Numbered from the stretch's first letter, positions 1 to 9,014 are shown. The stretch is 64,000 bases of DNA from Marinicella meishanensis (GCF_019931145.1 NZ_JAIOUV010000001.1:310001-374000); one strand, 5' to 3'. Made by a program: numbers and translations. Notes: generated by a model not told the origin, from the sequence alone.

Positions 1-46
1 ACTTCTGTGACATGTCCATTCCCCAACCAGACCCTATATTGATTTG

Positions 47-1924
47 ATGATGAACAACCCAACCCACACCAACCCCAAACCACCGATCTTGGTACAACTG
101 TTTCAGTTCTTGACCAAACCCTTCATCCTGCTGGCCAATTTCACCCGCCATTTGTTGTTGCTGCTGCTGTTTATGCTGATCGTGTATTTCTTTGTTGGCG
201 GTCACACCCTGACATTGCGCGACAACACCGCCTTGGTGTTGGCCCCCAAAGGCTTTGTGGTCGATCAATTCAGTGGTGACCCGACCTCACAAGCCATCGA
301 CAACATCCGTGGCACCGATATCCCGGAAACCCGGGTTCGGGACTTGATCAAGGCCATTGAACTGGCCACCGATGATGACCGCATCAGTGCCCTGGTGTTG
401 AACCCCGATTACATGTGGGGCGCCGGCCTGGCCAACCTCCGAGAAATCGAATACGCCATTGATCAATTCCGCTCCCAATCCAACAAACCGGTGATCGCCA
501 TGGCCACCAATTTGAGCCAAGGGCAATATTACTTTGCTTCACTGGCCGATGAAATCTTGATGGACCCGCAAGGCTTTTTGTTCTTGCAAGGTTTTGGTTC
601 TTACCGCAACTACTTCAAAGACGGCCTGGATAAGCTGGGGGTGGATGTCCACCTGTTCAAAGTGGGCGAATACAAATCAGCGGCAGAGCCATATGTGCGC
701 AATGACATGTCGCAGGCAGCCAAGGAAGCGGGGCTGCATTTTATGAATGATTTGTGGCAAACCTACCTCGAAGGTGTGGCCCAACGCCGCGGCCTGGCGG
801 TGGCTGACCTGGAAGCCATCGTCGACCAGCAAGCCCAGCGCTTGATGGCCAAAAATGGTTCGGTGGCTGACATGGCCATTGAAGCCGGCTTGGTGGACCG
901 CATCATGAAACGCAGCTTCATGCACAAACGCATCGCCGAATTCAGTTCCTTCGATGATGACAACAACCAATTTCGCGGCATTGGCTTTGAAGATTACCTG
1001 AACATGCAACTGCTGGAAGAGCCGGTGTGGGCCGATCGCGTGGCGGTGGTGGTGGCTGAAGGCACCATCCTCGGTGGTGAACAACCCGCCGGCACCATTG
1101 GCGGCGCCTCGACCAGCAACTTGTTGGAACTGGCCCGCCTGGATCCTTCGGTCAAAGCCGTGGTGTTGCGGGTCAACAGCCCCGGTGGCGGGGTCTATCC
1201 ATCGGAACAAATCCGCCGTGAAGTCGATGCCTTGAAAGTGGCGGGTAAACCGGTGGTGGTTTCCATGGGCAATGTCGCCGCTTCAGGCGGCTATTGGATC
1301 TCCATGACCGCCGACACCATTTGGGCCGATGAAGCCACCATCACCGGCTCCATTGGCATCTATGGCTTGTTGATGACCTACCCTGAATTGTTCAACAAAT
1401 TGGGCATCCACTCCGATGGTGTGGGCACCACCAAATGGGTCGGCGCCTTCAACCCGGACAAAGCGCTGGACCCAGAATTGGCTGAATTGATTCAGAGCAA
1501 CATTGAATACGGTTACCATCAATTCATTTCATCGGTGGCATCAGCCCGGAATTTGGAATTTGAAATGGTGGACCGCATTGCCCGTGGCCGGGTGTGGACC
1601 GCCAAACAAGCGCATGACCTGGGCTTGATCGATCAATTGGGTGGTTTGCAAGAAGCCGTGGCCGATGCCGCCAGTCAAGCCAACTTGGGCGATGATTACA
1701 GTTTGGTTTGGGTGGAAGAGTCTTTGAGCTTCACCGAACAGCTGCTGGTGGACTTTTTGGCCACCGCCGGTGAGCACATCGACCTCAAAAGCAATCAACA
1801 ATTGACCATGCAACAATTGCTGCAACCCTTGGCCAATGAATTGAGCCTGATCCTGTCCGCCCGACCTGGCGAGGTGCTGCAGGTGGCCCATTGTTTGTGT
1901 GATTTCAATTATTTGCCGCGCTGA
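47..1924 (+). CDS. sppA: Signal peptide peptidase SppA, 67-kDa type
   Basis: Inner-membrane serine protease of the S49 family that degrades cleaved signal peptides in the periplasm. The 625-residue product has the double-domain length of the E. coli type. It has one N-terminal membrane segment at about residues 25-50, an N-domain stretch KSAAEPYVR that carries the likely catalytic lysine, and a C-domain GNVAASGGYW block with the likely nucleophile serine, preceded by NSPGG. The start is uncertain: a TTG at 44 and ATGs at 47 and 50 are all in frame, with no clear ribosome-binding site. The last 16 bases overlap the end of the convergent glutathione transferase gene. The family assignment is firm. 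Confidence 0.93.
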   Translation: MMNNPTHTNPKPPILVQLFQFLTKPFILLANFTRHLLLLLLFMLIVYFFVGGHTLTLRDNTALVLAPKGFVVDQFSGDPTSQAIDNIRGTDIPETRVRDLIKAIELATDDDRISALVLNPDYMWGAGLANLREIEYAIDQFRSQSNKPVIAMATNLSQGQYYFASLADEILMDPQGFLFLQGFGSYRNYFKDGLDKLGVDVHLFKVGEYKSAAEPYVRNDMSQAAKEAGLHFMNDLWQTYLEGVAQRRGLAVADLEAIVDQQAQRLMAKNGSVADMAIEAGLVDRIMKRSFMHKRIAEFSSFDDDNNQFRGIGFEDYLNMQLLEEPVWADRVAVVVAEGTILGGEQPAGTIGGASTSNLLELARLDPSVKAVVLRVNSPGGGVYPSEQIRREVDALKVAGKPVVVSMGNVAASGGYWISMTADTIWADEATITGSIGIYGLLMTYPELFNKLGIHSDGVGTTKWVGAFNPDKALDPELAELIQSNIEYGYHQFISSVASARNLEFEMVDRIARGRVWTAKQAHDLGLIDQLGGLQEAVADAASQANLGDDYSLVWVEESLSFTEQLLVDFLATAGEHIDLKSNQQLTMQQLLQPLANELSLILSARPGEVLQVAHCLCDFNYLPR

Positions 1925-2520
1925 TGACCCATCGGCACAAACTGCGGCTGCGCTTGAATCGACTGCAACCAGCGCTGAATGGCACGGTATGGCGCCAAAT
2001 CAAAGCCGCCATCGGCCGCCACATGGGTGTAAGCGAACAAACACAAATCAGCCACCGTCACCCGCTCACCAGTCAAATAGGCGGTTTTTTCTAGCTGGGT
2101 TTCCATCACATCCAAAGCCCGATAACCGCCCGGGATGATCGCCTCATACTCGGCTTGGCGCTCAGCCGGCATGCCTTGATACAGCCGAATGAACCGGGCC
2201 ACCGCAATGTGTGGCTCGTGGCTGTATTGTTCGAAGAATTGCCACTGTTGCACCACAGCCAGGGCATAGGGTTCGGTCGGTAACAAAGCCGAACCATGGG
2301 CCAAATAATTGACAATGGCATTGGACTCACTGAGACAGCGGCCGTCATCCAGCACCAACAAGGGAATTTTGCCATTGGGGTTGTGCTGCAGAAATTCAGG
2401 CGTGCGGGTCTGGCCTTGCAACACATCGGTGTCGACCCATGCCAAGTCAATGCCCAACCAAGCGGCGGTGAGGGCACATTTGTAACAGTTGCCTGATCGG
2501 TGATCACCCCATAATTGCAT
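1909..2520 (-). CDS. Glutathione S-transferase family protein
   Basis: Predicted cytosolic GST of 203 residues. It has an N-terminal thioredoxin-like half (MQLWGDHRSGNCYKC, then the NGKIPLLVLDDGRCLSESNAI stretch with the conserved cis-Pro and the SES glutathione-binding turn) and an all-helical C-terminal half. I chose the start at 2520 because GSTs normally begin just before the first beta strand and a G-rich run lies about 12 bases upstream; the frame is open to an ATG at 2568. The substrate cannot be told from sequence. The gene overlaps the 3' end of sppA tail to tail. Confidence 0.85.
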   Translation of the reverse strand: MQLWGDHRSGNCYKCALTAAWLGIDLAWVDTDVLQGQTRTPEFLQHNPNGKIPLLVLDDGRCLSESNAIVNYLAHGSALLPTEPYALAVVQQWQFFEQYSHEPHIAVARFIRLYQGMPAERQAEYEAIIPGGYRALDVMETQLEKTAYLTGERVTVADLCLFAYTHVAADGGFDLAPYRAIQRWLQSIQAQPQFVPMGHQRGK

Positions 2521-2650
2521 GTCAAAAAAGCCCCCATTGAAAAGCCCATTTTCACAGAAAACCGACAAAAGTTCAGGTATTTTATTTATTCAGCCTGACC
2601 ACCTGACTGAAGTCTTCACAAAACCCGCTTGAACCGGGACTTCAGGCCCA

Positions 2651-2678
2651 TTGACATGAGCAGGTGGCGTGCTATAAT
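2651..2678 (+). promoter_or_regulatory. Consensus sigma-70 promoter for rpoH
   Basis: A perfect TTGACA at 2651-2656 and a perfect TATAAT at 2673-2678, 16 bases apart. Transcription would start near 2685 and give a leader of about 110 bases before rpoH. The match is seen directly; activity is inferred. Confidence 0.8.
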
Positions 2679-2756
2679 CGCTGTCCCGTTGCTCATTGGA
2701 GGACGGAACTTTTCTGGGTGTTTGACAGTCAAATCAAGCATCGAAATGTCTCATCA

Positions 2757-2776
2757 CATGGGCTCTAAGAGCCATG
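2757..2776 (+). promoter_or_regulatory. Leader hairpin just upstream of the rpoH ribosome-binding site
   Basis: CATGGGCTC (2757-2765) pairs with GAGCCATG (2769-2776) around a 3-base loop with one bulged G. The GGAG ribosome-binding site follows at 2784-2787. rpoH leaders in enteric bacteria are temperature-sensing; this hairpin is a candidate for a similar role, but it does not cover the ribosome-binding site by itself. Confidence 0.4.
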
Positions 2777-2795
2777 TCGGATTGGAGAAAAATTA

Positions 2796-3650
2796 ATGAC
2801 AACTGAAACCATCAAAACCTTACCCGTACCTGCGATTACTGGCTCCCTGGAGTCGTACATCAGCAGTGTCAACCAAATCCCGGTGTTGTCAGTCGAAGAA
2901 GAACGTTCACTGGCTGATAAAGTGCGGGATCACAATGACCTGGATGCCGCCCACGCCCTGGTGATGTCACACCTGCGTTTCGTGGTCTATGTGGCCAAAG
3001 GCTACTCCGGCTATGGTTTGCCTCTGGGTGACCTGATCCAAGAAGGCAACATCGGTCTGATGAAAGCCATCAAACGCTTTGATTCCACGCACAAAGTGCG
3101 CTTGGTGTCATTCGCCGTGCATTGGATCCGGGCCGAAATTCACGAATACATTTTGAAAAACTGGCGCATATTGAAAGTGGCCACCACCAAAGCGCACCGC
3201 AAATTGTTTTTCAATCTGAGAAAGAACAAAAAACGACTGGGTTGGTTCTCGCAAGAAGAAGTCAACCGGGTCGCCAAAGACCTCGATGTCAGCCCCGAAG
3301 TGGTGGTCGAAATGGAATCGCGCCTGCACGGTCAGGACGTGTCCTTCGACTTGCCCATGGATGACGACGAGGACAACAACTATTCACCACAAGCTTGGTT
3401 AACCAACAACAGCCCCACGCCCGAATCGGAGCTGATCAAGGAAACCGAAGCGGATCGCAACCACCACGCTTTGTTCAAAGGTTTGGACAAGTTGGATGAG
3501 CGTTCACATGACATCATCCAAAGCCGTTGGTTGGTTGACAAGAAAGCCACCTTACAAGAGTTGGCTGCCAAGTACGAAGTCTCAGCCGAACGCATCCGTC
3601 AACTGGAAGCGGTGGCGTTGAAGAAACTGAAAACCCAAATGGTGGCTTGA
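2796..3650 (+). CDS. rpoH: RNA polymerase heat-shock sigma factor RpoH (sigma-32)
   Basis: Alternative sigma factor directing RNA polymerase to heat-shock promoters. The 284 residues show region 2 ([32 protein letters not shown], read as consecutive motifs), the RpoH box with [15 protein letters not shown] at about residues 130-145, and region 4 with a helix-turn-helix near the C terminus ([15 protein letters not shown]). The length is typical of the family. The start has a GGAG site 9 bases upstream. A consensus sigma-70 promoter lies upstream and an intrinsic terminator follows, so it is a single-gene unit. The groESL operon at 9-11 kb carries a matching sigma-32-like promoter. Confidence 0.97.
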   Translation: MTTETIKTLPVPAITGSLESYISSVNQIPVLSVEEERSLADKVRDHNDLDAAHALVMSHLRFVVYVAKGYSGYGLPLGDLIQEGNIGLMKAIKRFDSTHKVRLVSFAVHWIRAEIHEYILKNWRILKVATTKAHRKLFFNLRKNKKRLGWFSQEEVNRVAKDLDVSPEVVVEMESRLHGQDVSFDLPMDDDEDNNYSPQAWLTNNSPTPESELIKETEADRNHHALFKGLDKLDERSHDIIQSRWLVDKKATLQELAAKYEVSAERIRQLEAVALKKLKTQMVA

Positions 3651-3672
3651 TCAAAACCATCAAAGCCGAAGA

Positions 3673-3697
3673 AGGCCGCATCAGCGGCCTTTTTTTT
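3673..3697 (+). terminator. Rho-independent terminator of rpoH
   Basis: Seven-base-pair stem AGGCCGC / GCGGCCT with an ATCA loop, followed by a run of eight T, beginning 23 bases after the rpoH stop. Confidence 0.9.
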
Positions 3698-3701
3698 GGC
3701 C

Positions 3702-4772
3702 TCAAAACAGGCTTTGTTGTTGGGGCTGGTCGGCTTGCCGGTATTGGATGCCCAATCCCAACAAACGCACCGGACACTGTTGGCGTTGCCAGGCAGTTTT
3801 GAGCAACTGCCTGAACACGTCAAGATCCAGCTGCGGATGGATTTGTTGGGCGGTGGTGGTTTGAAAATCAGCAAACTTCACTTTGACATACAAGGCTTTG
3901 ATGGCAATGTTTTGTTTGGCCTGGGCCCGATGGTGGCGCTCACCCAGCAGCTCATACAAACGGTCCACTTCAGCCAAACAAGCCGGCAAATGCGGCAGGT
4001 CTTTGAGAAAAGTGTCTTCTACACTGACCGATTTACGAACGCTGTGGGTTTGCACCGGGCGGTGATCAATGCCCCGGCACAGTTGGTACAAGGTGGTGCC
4101 AAACACGCCAAATCGATCGGTCAACTCAGTCTGCGACAGTCGTTGTAAATCGGCGCAGGTGTGCAAACCCATGGCATGCATTTTTTTCGCCGTGACCCGA
4201 CCCACACCATAGATTTTTTTGACCGGCAAAGCCTGGACAAAGCCATCGATTTGTTCCGGGGTGATGACCCATTGGCCGTTGGGCTTGTTCCAGTCACTGG
4301 CAATTTTGGCCAAAAATTTATTGGGGGCAATGCCCGCCGATGCGGTCAACCGGTGGGCTTGCCAAATGTCTTGTCTGATTTGTTGCGCCATCAAAGTGGC
4401 ACTGCCGGCACAATGTGGTGCGTCGGTGACATCCAAAAAAGCCTCATCCAAGGACAAGGGCTGAATGATCTCGGTGTATTTTTTGAATATGTCTTTGATG
4501 CCTTTGGATTCCGCTTGATAGACGGCCATGCGCACCGGTTGGATGATCAACTGTGGGCACTTTTTCACCGCTTGCGCCATTGGCATGGCCGAGTGAATGC
4601 CAAAGGCCCGGGCTTCATAGGAACAGGTGGCCACCACCCCCCGTTTGTCGGGTTGGCCACCCACTGCAATCGGTTGGCCCCGCAGGTGTGGATAATCCCG
4701 GGCTTCAATCGCCGCATAGAAACAGTCCATGTCCACATGAATGATTTTGCGGTGGGCGGTTGAATCAGGCAT
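3702..4772 (-). CDS. dinB: DNA polymerase IV (Y-family translesion polymerase)
   Basis: Error-prone polymerase that bypasses DNA lesions. The 356 residues carry the palm motifs HVDMDCFYAAIE (metal-binding Asp near residue 14) and SLDEAFLDVT (catalytic Asp-Glu near residue 105). A helix-hairpin-helix (YGVGRVTAKKMHAMGL) follows, then the little-finger domain. The last residues QQQSLF look like a beta-clamp binding motif. It is the last gene of a minus-strand run with pfp and the nucleotide-sugar dehydrogenase, 53 bases from the latter. I saw no LexA box in the short gap. Confidence 0.95.
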   Translation of the reverse strand: MPDSTAHRKIIHVDMDCFYAAIEARDYPHLRGQPIAVGGQPDKRGVVATCSYEARAFGIHSAMPMAQAVKKCPQLIIQPVRMAVYQAESKGIKDIFKKYTEIIQPLSLDEAFLDVTDAPHCAGSATLMAQQIRQDIWQAHRLTASAGIAPNKFLAKIASDWNKPNGQWVITPEQIDGFVQALPVKKIYGVGRVTAKKMHAMGLHTCADLQRLSQTELTDRFGVFGTTLYQLCRGIDHRPVQTHSVRKSVSVEDTFLKDLPHLPACLAEVDRLYELLGERHHRAQAKQNIAIKALYVKVKFADFQTTTAQQIHPQLDLDVFRQLLKTAWQRQQCPVRLLGLGIQYRQADQPQQQSLF

Positions 4773-4825
4773 GCGATCCGGCCGGCCAAATGGCCTGTGG
4801 TTGCGCGTGGCTCAGGGCTTGGGAC

Positions 4826-6088
4826 TCACAAGCGCTCATCCACCCAAGCCTCTGGCAACAAGCCTTTGAGGTCAAACAACAAGCCATCGGCCTTCAAGTA
4901 CTGCCGTGGATTGATTTCGGTGAATTGACTGTGGGCCACCGCCAACACCACCAAATCATATTGCTCAGGCTCGGGCTGGGCGATCAACGGCTGTTGCAAA
5001 ATGGCCGCTTCGGTGGGGTCAACCCAGGGATCGTAAACTTCAATCTGGGCGTGGTATTTTTGCAATTGTTCCACAATTTCAACCACCCGGGTGTTGCGCA
5101 AATCAGGGCAGTTTTCCTTAAATGTCAAACCCATGATCAGCACCCGGGCATTGACGATGTGCTTCTGGTGCAGTGCCAACAATTTCAAGATGCGCTCAGA
5201 CACATAAGCGCTCATGTTTTCATTGATGCGCCTGGCGGTGGTGATCAATTGCGGAAAGTAGCCCTTCTCTTGGGACTTGTGAATCAAGTAATAGGGGTCA
5301 ACACCGATGCAATGGCCACCAACCAAGCCGGGGGTGAACTTCAAAAAATTCCATTTGGTGGCCGCCGCTTCAATCACCTGCAACACATCAATGTCCATCT
5401 CATGGAACATCATCGACAGTTCATTCATGAAAGCGATGTTGATGTCACGCTGGGTGTTTTCGATGGCTTTGGCCGCTTCGGCCACCTGAATGGATGGGGC
5501 CAGGTGGGTGCCCGCTGTGATGATTTTTTGGTACAGGCCATCGATCGCTGCAGCGACCTCTGGGGTGGAACCTGAAACCACTTTGACGATGGATGACAAG
5601 GTGTGAACTTGGTCACCTGGGTTGATGCGTTCGGGCGAATAACCCAGATAAAAGTCCTGATTCAACACCAGACCACTGGCGGCCGTCAGGATGTCGGCAC
5701 AGACCCCTTCGGTGGCACCGGGATAGACCGTTGATTCATAAATCACGGTGGCGCCCTGGGACATCATCGATCCGACCAACTCAGACGCTTCGATCAACGG
5801 TGTCAAGTCGGGCGTGTTGTTGTCATCCACTGGGGTCGGTACGGTGATGATGAACACATTGGCCGAGTTCAAAACACTGGCGTCAGCCGAAAATCGCAAA
5901 CCGGATGCTTGTCGCAGTTGATCGCTGGTGACTTCCTGGGTGTGGTCTTGGTGGTTCTCCAACTCAGCCACCCGCTGCGGATTGATGTCATAACCCACCA
6001 CTGGGTAATGCTCAGACAAGGCCAGGGCCAGGGGCAAGCCCACATAACCCAAACCAATCACCGCGATGTTGCTGTTTTGATCAATCAT
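4826..6088 (-). CDS. UDP-N-acetylhexosamine dehydrogenase (TviB/WbpA-like nucleotide-sugar dehydrogenase)
   Basis: Oxidises the C6 hydroxyl of a UDP-sugar to a uronic acid in two NAD-dependent steps, giving precursors for surface polysaccharide. The 420-residue protein has an N-terminal NAD fold (IAVIGLGYVGLPLA), the VPTPVDDNNTPDL loop, and the catalytic-cysteine block GGHCIGVDPYYLIHK near residue 255. Similarity to the UDP-GlcNAc/GalNAc dehydrogenases of Vi antigen and O-antigen pathways is strong; the exact sugar is not certain. Its ATG follows the pfp stop codon with no gap, so translation is probably coupled. No other polysaccharide genes are nearby, which is unusual for this enzyme. Confidence 0.88.
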   Translation of the reverse strand: MIDQNSNIAVIGLGYVGLPLALALSEHYPVVGYDINPQRVAELENHQDHTQEVTSDQLRQASGLRFSADASVLNSANVFIITVPTPVDDNNTPDLTPLIEASELVGSMMSQGATVIYESTVYPGATEGVCADILTAASGLVLNQDFYLGYSPERINPGDQVHTLSSIVKVVSGSTPEVAAAIDGLYQKIITAGTHLAPSIQVAEAAKAIENTQRDINIAFMNELSMMFHEMDIDVLQVIEAAATKWNFLKFTPGLVGGHCIGVDPYYLIHKSQEKGYFPQLITTARRINENMSAYVSERILKLLALHQKHIVNARVLIMGLTFKENCPDLRNTRVVEIVEQLQKYHAQIEVYDPWVDPTEAAILQQPLIAQPEPEQYDLVVLAVAHSQFTEINPRQYLKADGLLFDLKGLLPEAWVDERL

Positions 6089-7348
6089 TCAAATGTCAAA
6101 TTTAGCCAGTTTTTGTGGCACCAGATTTTGCGTTAAACGCACATACTGGGGCAGGCCATTGTCATTGTACGGGGGATAGGCTTCGCCGACAATCAACGGT
6201 TGTAAGTATTTGCGACAGGCCTCGGTGATGCCAAAGCCGTCTTCGGTGATGTATTCACGGGGCACCATCTTCTCCACGTTGGCCAAATCTTTCAGTTCAG
6301 CGGTGGCAATTTCCCACTGGTATGGGTCGTCTTGCAGTCGCTTGATCACCGGCATCACCGAATTGCGTCCCGCCACCGCCAATTCGATGGCTTTTTCGCC
6401 CACGGCATAAGCCTGTTCCAAGTCGGTTTTGGACGCCAGGTGCCGGGCCGATCGTTGCAGGTAATCACTGATCGCGTAATGGTATTTGTAACCCAGATGG
6501 TCTTTCACCATTTGCGCAATGACCGATGCCACACCGCCCAATTGCGCGTGGCCAAAGGCGTCGGTGGTGCCGGCATCCGCCAAAAAACGCCCATCGGGGT
6601 TTCTGACCCCTTCTGAGACCACCACCGAACAGTAGCCATGGCTTTCCACCGACCATTTGACCCGTTGCAAAAACGCCGCTTGGTCAAAAGGAATTTCTGG
6701 AAACAGGATGATTTGGGGTGGTTCGTCATGGCTGTTGCCCGCCAAACCACCGGCCGCTGCGATCCAACCGGCATGCCGTCCCATGACCTCCATGATGAAC
6801 ACTTTGGTGGAACTCTCGGCCATCGATTCGACGTCCAACGAGGCTTCCATCACCGAAGTGGCGATGTACTTGGCGGTGGTACCAAAACCGGGACAGGTGT
6901 CGGTGACCGGCAAGTCATTGTCAATGGTTTTGGGCACCCCGATGCAGGTCACATCCAAACCGCGGGCTTTGGCCATCTGTGACACTTTGTATGCGGTGTC
7001 CGAGGAATCACCGCCGCCGTTGTACAAGAAGTAGCCAATGTTGTGGGCTTGGAACACATCAATCAGGCGCTCATATTCTGCCCGCTGGGCTTCCATGTCC
7101 TTGAGTTTATAGCGGCATGAACCAAACGCCCCACCAGGGGTGTGGCGCAAGGCCGCGATATCGGCATCGCTGTGTTGCGCGGTGTCCACCAACTGTTCTC
7201 GCAACACGCCGATGATGCCGTTTTTGGCACCAAACACCGTGCCCACTTGGGGATTTTTGCGGGCCGCTTCAATCACACCGCAGGCAGTGGCATTGATCAC
7301 GGCGGTGACGCCGCCTGATTGGCAGTAGAGGGCATTTTTCTGCGTCAT
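6089..7348 (-). CDS. pfp: Pyrophosphate-dependent 6-phosphofructokinase
   Basis: Interconverts fructose 6-phosphate and fructose 1,6-bisphosphate, probably with pyrophosphate as phosphoryl donor, which makes the step reversible. In the 419-residue protein the donor-site loop reads GGGDSSDTA, placing Asp where ATP enzymes have Gly, and the active-site motif is PKTIDNDL rather than PGTIDND; both are marks of PPi enzymes. MEVMGRHAGW, which binds fructose 6-phosphate, is intact. First gene of a minus-strand run with the nucleotide-sugar dehydrogenase and dinB. It is divergent from adk across a 234-base gap. Confidence 0.88.
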   Translation of the reverse strand: MTQKNALYCQSGGVTAVINATACGVIEAARKNPQVGTVFGAKNGIIGVLREQLVDTAQHSDADIAALRHTPGGAFGSCRYKLKDMEAQRAEYERLIDVFQAHNIGYFLYNGGGDSSDTAYKVSQMAKARGLDVTCIGVPKTIDNDLPVTDTCPGFGTTAKYIATSVMEASLDVESMAESSTKVFIMEVMGRHAGWIAAAGGLAGNSHDEPPQIILFPEIPFDQAAFLQRVKWSVESHGYCSVVVSEGVRNPDGRFLADAGTTDAFGHAQLGGVASVIAQMVKDHLGYKYHYAISDYLQRSARHLASKTDLEQAYAVGEKAIELAVAGRNSVMPVIKRLQDDPYQWEIATAELKDLANVEKMVPREYITEDGFGITEACRKYLQPLIVGEAYPPYNDNGLPQYVRLTQNLVPQKLAKFDI

Positions 7349-7383
7349 ATATTCAATCCTGATTGCTAATTTGGGGGTACGTA

Positions 7384-7412
7384 TTGACTAAAAGGCGTTG
7401 GGCGTGTACTGT
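7384..7412 (+). promoter_or_regulatory. Putative sigma-70 promoter for adk
   Basis: TTGACT (7384-7389), 17 bases, then TACTGT (7407-7412). It lies in the divergent pfp-adk gap and would give a leader of about 165 bases. Confidence 0.45.
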
Positions 7413-7582
7413 AGCACGTTTTTTAGCGCAAACACCCCAGGCGTTCATGTCTTTCAACTGTGGCCGCTGATTTTAACTGAAAATTAAGACCATTGCATGA
7501 AGTCTGACGGCCAATGAACCGTCCCCCCAAACCGGGTATTTGCCAAGATCTGAACCCCATAAACCATTATTGAAAACTGCTT

Positions 7583-8146
7583 ATGAGAATCGTATTACTC
7601 GGTGCGCCTGGAAGTGGCAAAGGCACGCAAGCCAAATTGATCGTTGAACAACTGCAGATCCCGCACATTTCCACCGGTGATTTGCTGCGTGGCGCCATCG
7701 CCGCCAAAACCCCTTTGGGGCTGGCCGCCAAAGAAGTCATGGACAGAGGTGACCTGGTGTCAGATGAAATTGTCCTGGGCATGCTCAAAGACCGTTTGTC
7801 TGCAGACGATGCCAGCAATGGCTTCATCCTGGACGGATTTCCTCGCAACGTGACCCAGGCTGAAATGTTGGAACAGCTGTTTCAAGAACTGAACCTGACC
7901 TTGGATCACGCCTTGTTGATCCAAGTGGACCCCGATGAAGTGGTGGCCCGCATCGCCAAACGCGCCGAAATTGAAGGCCGCACGGATGACACCGAGGATG
8001 TGGTGCGCAATCGCTTGAATGTCTACAACGAACAAACCGCTCCGGTGGCGGCGTTTTACCAACAACAAGGCATCGTCACTGAAGTGCTGGGTACCGGCAG
8101 CGTTGAAGACGTGCAAGCACGCATCCAAGCCGTTTTGCGCTTCTGA
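7583..8146 (+). CDS. adk: Adenylate kinase, short form
   Basis: Catalyses ATP + AMP to 2 ADP. The 187 residues start with the P-loop GAPGSGKGTQAK, followed by the AMP-binding stretch HISTGDLLRG and the DGFPRN motif at about residues 84-89. The lid domain is short, so this is the compact, zinc-free form common in several gammaproteobacteria and actinobacteria. No strong ribosome-binding site is visible before the ATG. It stands alone on the plus strand and converges with the small membrane protein and tusA. Confidence 0.97.
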   Translation: MRIVLLGAPGSGKGTQAKLIVEQLQIPHISTGDLLRGAIAAKTPLGLAAKEVMDRGDLVSDEIVLGMLKDRLSADDASNGFILDGFPRNVTQAEMLEQLFQELNLTLDHALLIQVDPDEVVARIAKRAEIEGRTDDTEDVVRNRLNVYNEQTAPVAAFYQQQGIVTEVLGTGSVEDVQARIQAVLRF

Positions 8147-8164
8147 TCCATTGTCTACATCCTG

Positions 8165-8189
8165 CCGGTGGCCGCTTGGCGGCCACCGG
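8165..8189. terminator. Perfect hairpin between convergent adk and the small membrane-protein gene
   Basis: An 11-bp stem CCGGTGGCCGC / GCGGCCACCGG with a TTG loop and no T-run on either side. Its position between two convergent genes suggests transcript ends, possibly in both directions, but the lack of a U-tract leaves this open. Confidence 0.4.
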
Positions 8190-8195
8190 TGGTCC

Positions 8196-8462
8196 TCACC
8201 CAATCACGGCCAACAAAGCCACCAACAGCGGCATCAACAAGGCCAGACCCCAGCATTTCATAACCACAGGAAAAGCCGGTTTTTCACGCTGGGTGTACAC
8301 ATAAATGGCATTGATGATGGCGGTCAAGGGCACGGCTAACAGGCCCAATAGATACACCCCCAAGCCGGTGAAACTGCCATCCCCTTGGGTGCCGACAACC
8401 ACTGCCCAAACCACCAACACCTGAACCAACATCGGCATCACCACCCCCCACACATACCTCAT
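8196..8462 (-). CDS. Small membrane protein of unknown function
   Basis: Eighty-eight residues with three likely membrane segments (about residues 6-24, 30-48 and 68-86). A short polar stretch YTQREKP lies between the second and third. I do not recognise the family. The start at 8462 is chosen because its ATG overlaps the tusA stop in an ATGA arrangement, which points to translational coupling with tusA; a longer frame to 8504 would lie inside tusA. Confidence 0.65.
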   Translation of the reverse strand: MRYVWGVVMPMLVQVLVVWAVVVGTQGDGSFTGLGVYLLGLLAVPLTAIINAIYVYTQREKPAFPVVMKCWGLALLMPLLVALLAVIG

Positions 8463-8713
8463 GAGGCAGCCTCCCCGGCATCGACTACCACGGCAAAGAC
8501 CCATTGATCACTGGCTTCACTGATTTTTTCCAAACCATGGCCAAAGCGTTCGCACCAGATGGCAAAATCCAGCTCGGCATGGGGGTCGGTCACGGTGATG
8601 TGCACCACCGCGCCAGCAGACAAGGGCTTGACGGCTTGTTTGAGCATGGACAAGGGCTGTGGGCACAACAAGCCTGTGGCGTCAATCAACGGTGTGTTGG
8701 ATGGGTCATTCAT
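8459..8713 (-). CDS. TusA-family sulfurtransferase
   Basis: Small cytosolic sulfur carrier of 84 residues in the SirA/TusA/YedF fold. The hallmark N-terminal motif LLCPQPL is present near residue 15, with the cysteine that would hold a persulfide. Members deliver sulfur to tRNA thiolation or other acceptors; which one applies here is not clear. I set the start at 8713, just before the first strand (LIDATGL), because the longer frame reads through a terminator-like hairpin. Its stop overlaps the start of the next membrane-protein gene by four bases. Confidence 0.85.
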   Translation of the reverse strand: MNDPSNTPLIDATGLLCPQPLSMLKQAVKPLSAGAVVHITVTDPHAELDFAIWCERFGHGLEKISEASDQWVFAVVVDAGEAAS

Positions 8714-8780
8714 GCTGTGATTGTAAGGCTTGATTGGGAGGATGCAAGTGGCAGGCCTGATTTTCCAGGACCCCAAATGC

Positions 8781-8809
8781 AAAAGACCGCCTCGTGGGGC
8801 GGTCTTTTT
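8781..8809. terminator. Bidirectional-looking intrinsic terminator
   Basis: Eleven-base-pair stem AAAAGACCGCC / GGCGGTCTTTT with a 6-base loop and T-runs on both strands. It lies upstream of tusA on the minus strand, so it would insulate tusA from anything transcribed from the groEL side. Confidence 0.7.
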
Positions 8810-8984
8810 GGGCCTTGAGATCAAGAAAGGGGGAAAAGGGTGTGTGTGAGCTTGATCTCAACCTTGGTACCCAGTTTACGCTTCCCCTCAGACATTAATG
8901 TGATGGCGCTCACAATTTCCAAAGTAATTGGATTTTTTTCTGTACTTTTGCTGGCAACCCAAATCCTGCCATCCACTTGACCAC

Positions 8985-9014
8985 AAAAAAGCCCTGGGTA
9001 TAACCAGGGCTTTT
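8985..9014 (-). terminator. Rho-independent terminator of groESL
   Basis: Stem CCAGGGCTTTT / AAAAGCCCTGG (arms 9004-9014 and 8987-8997), loop of six bases, followed on the minus strand by a T-run. It begins 27 bases past the groEL stop. Confidence 0.85.
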
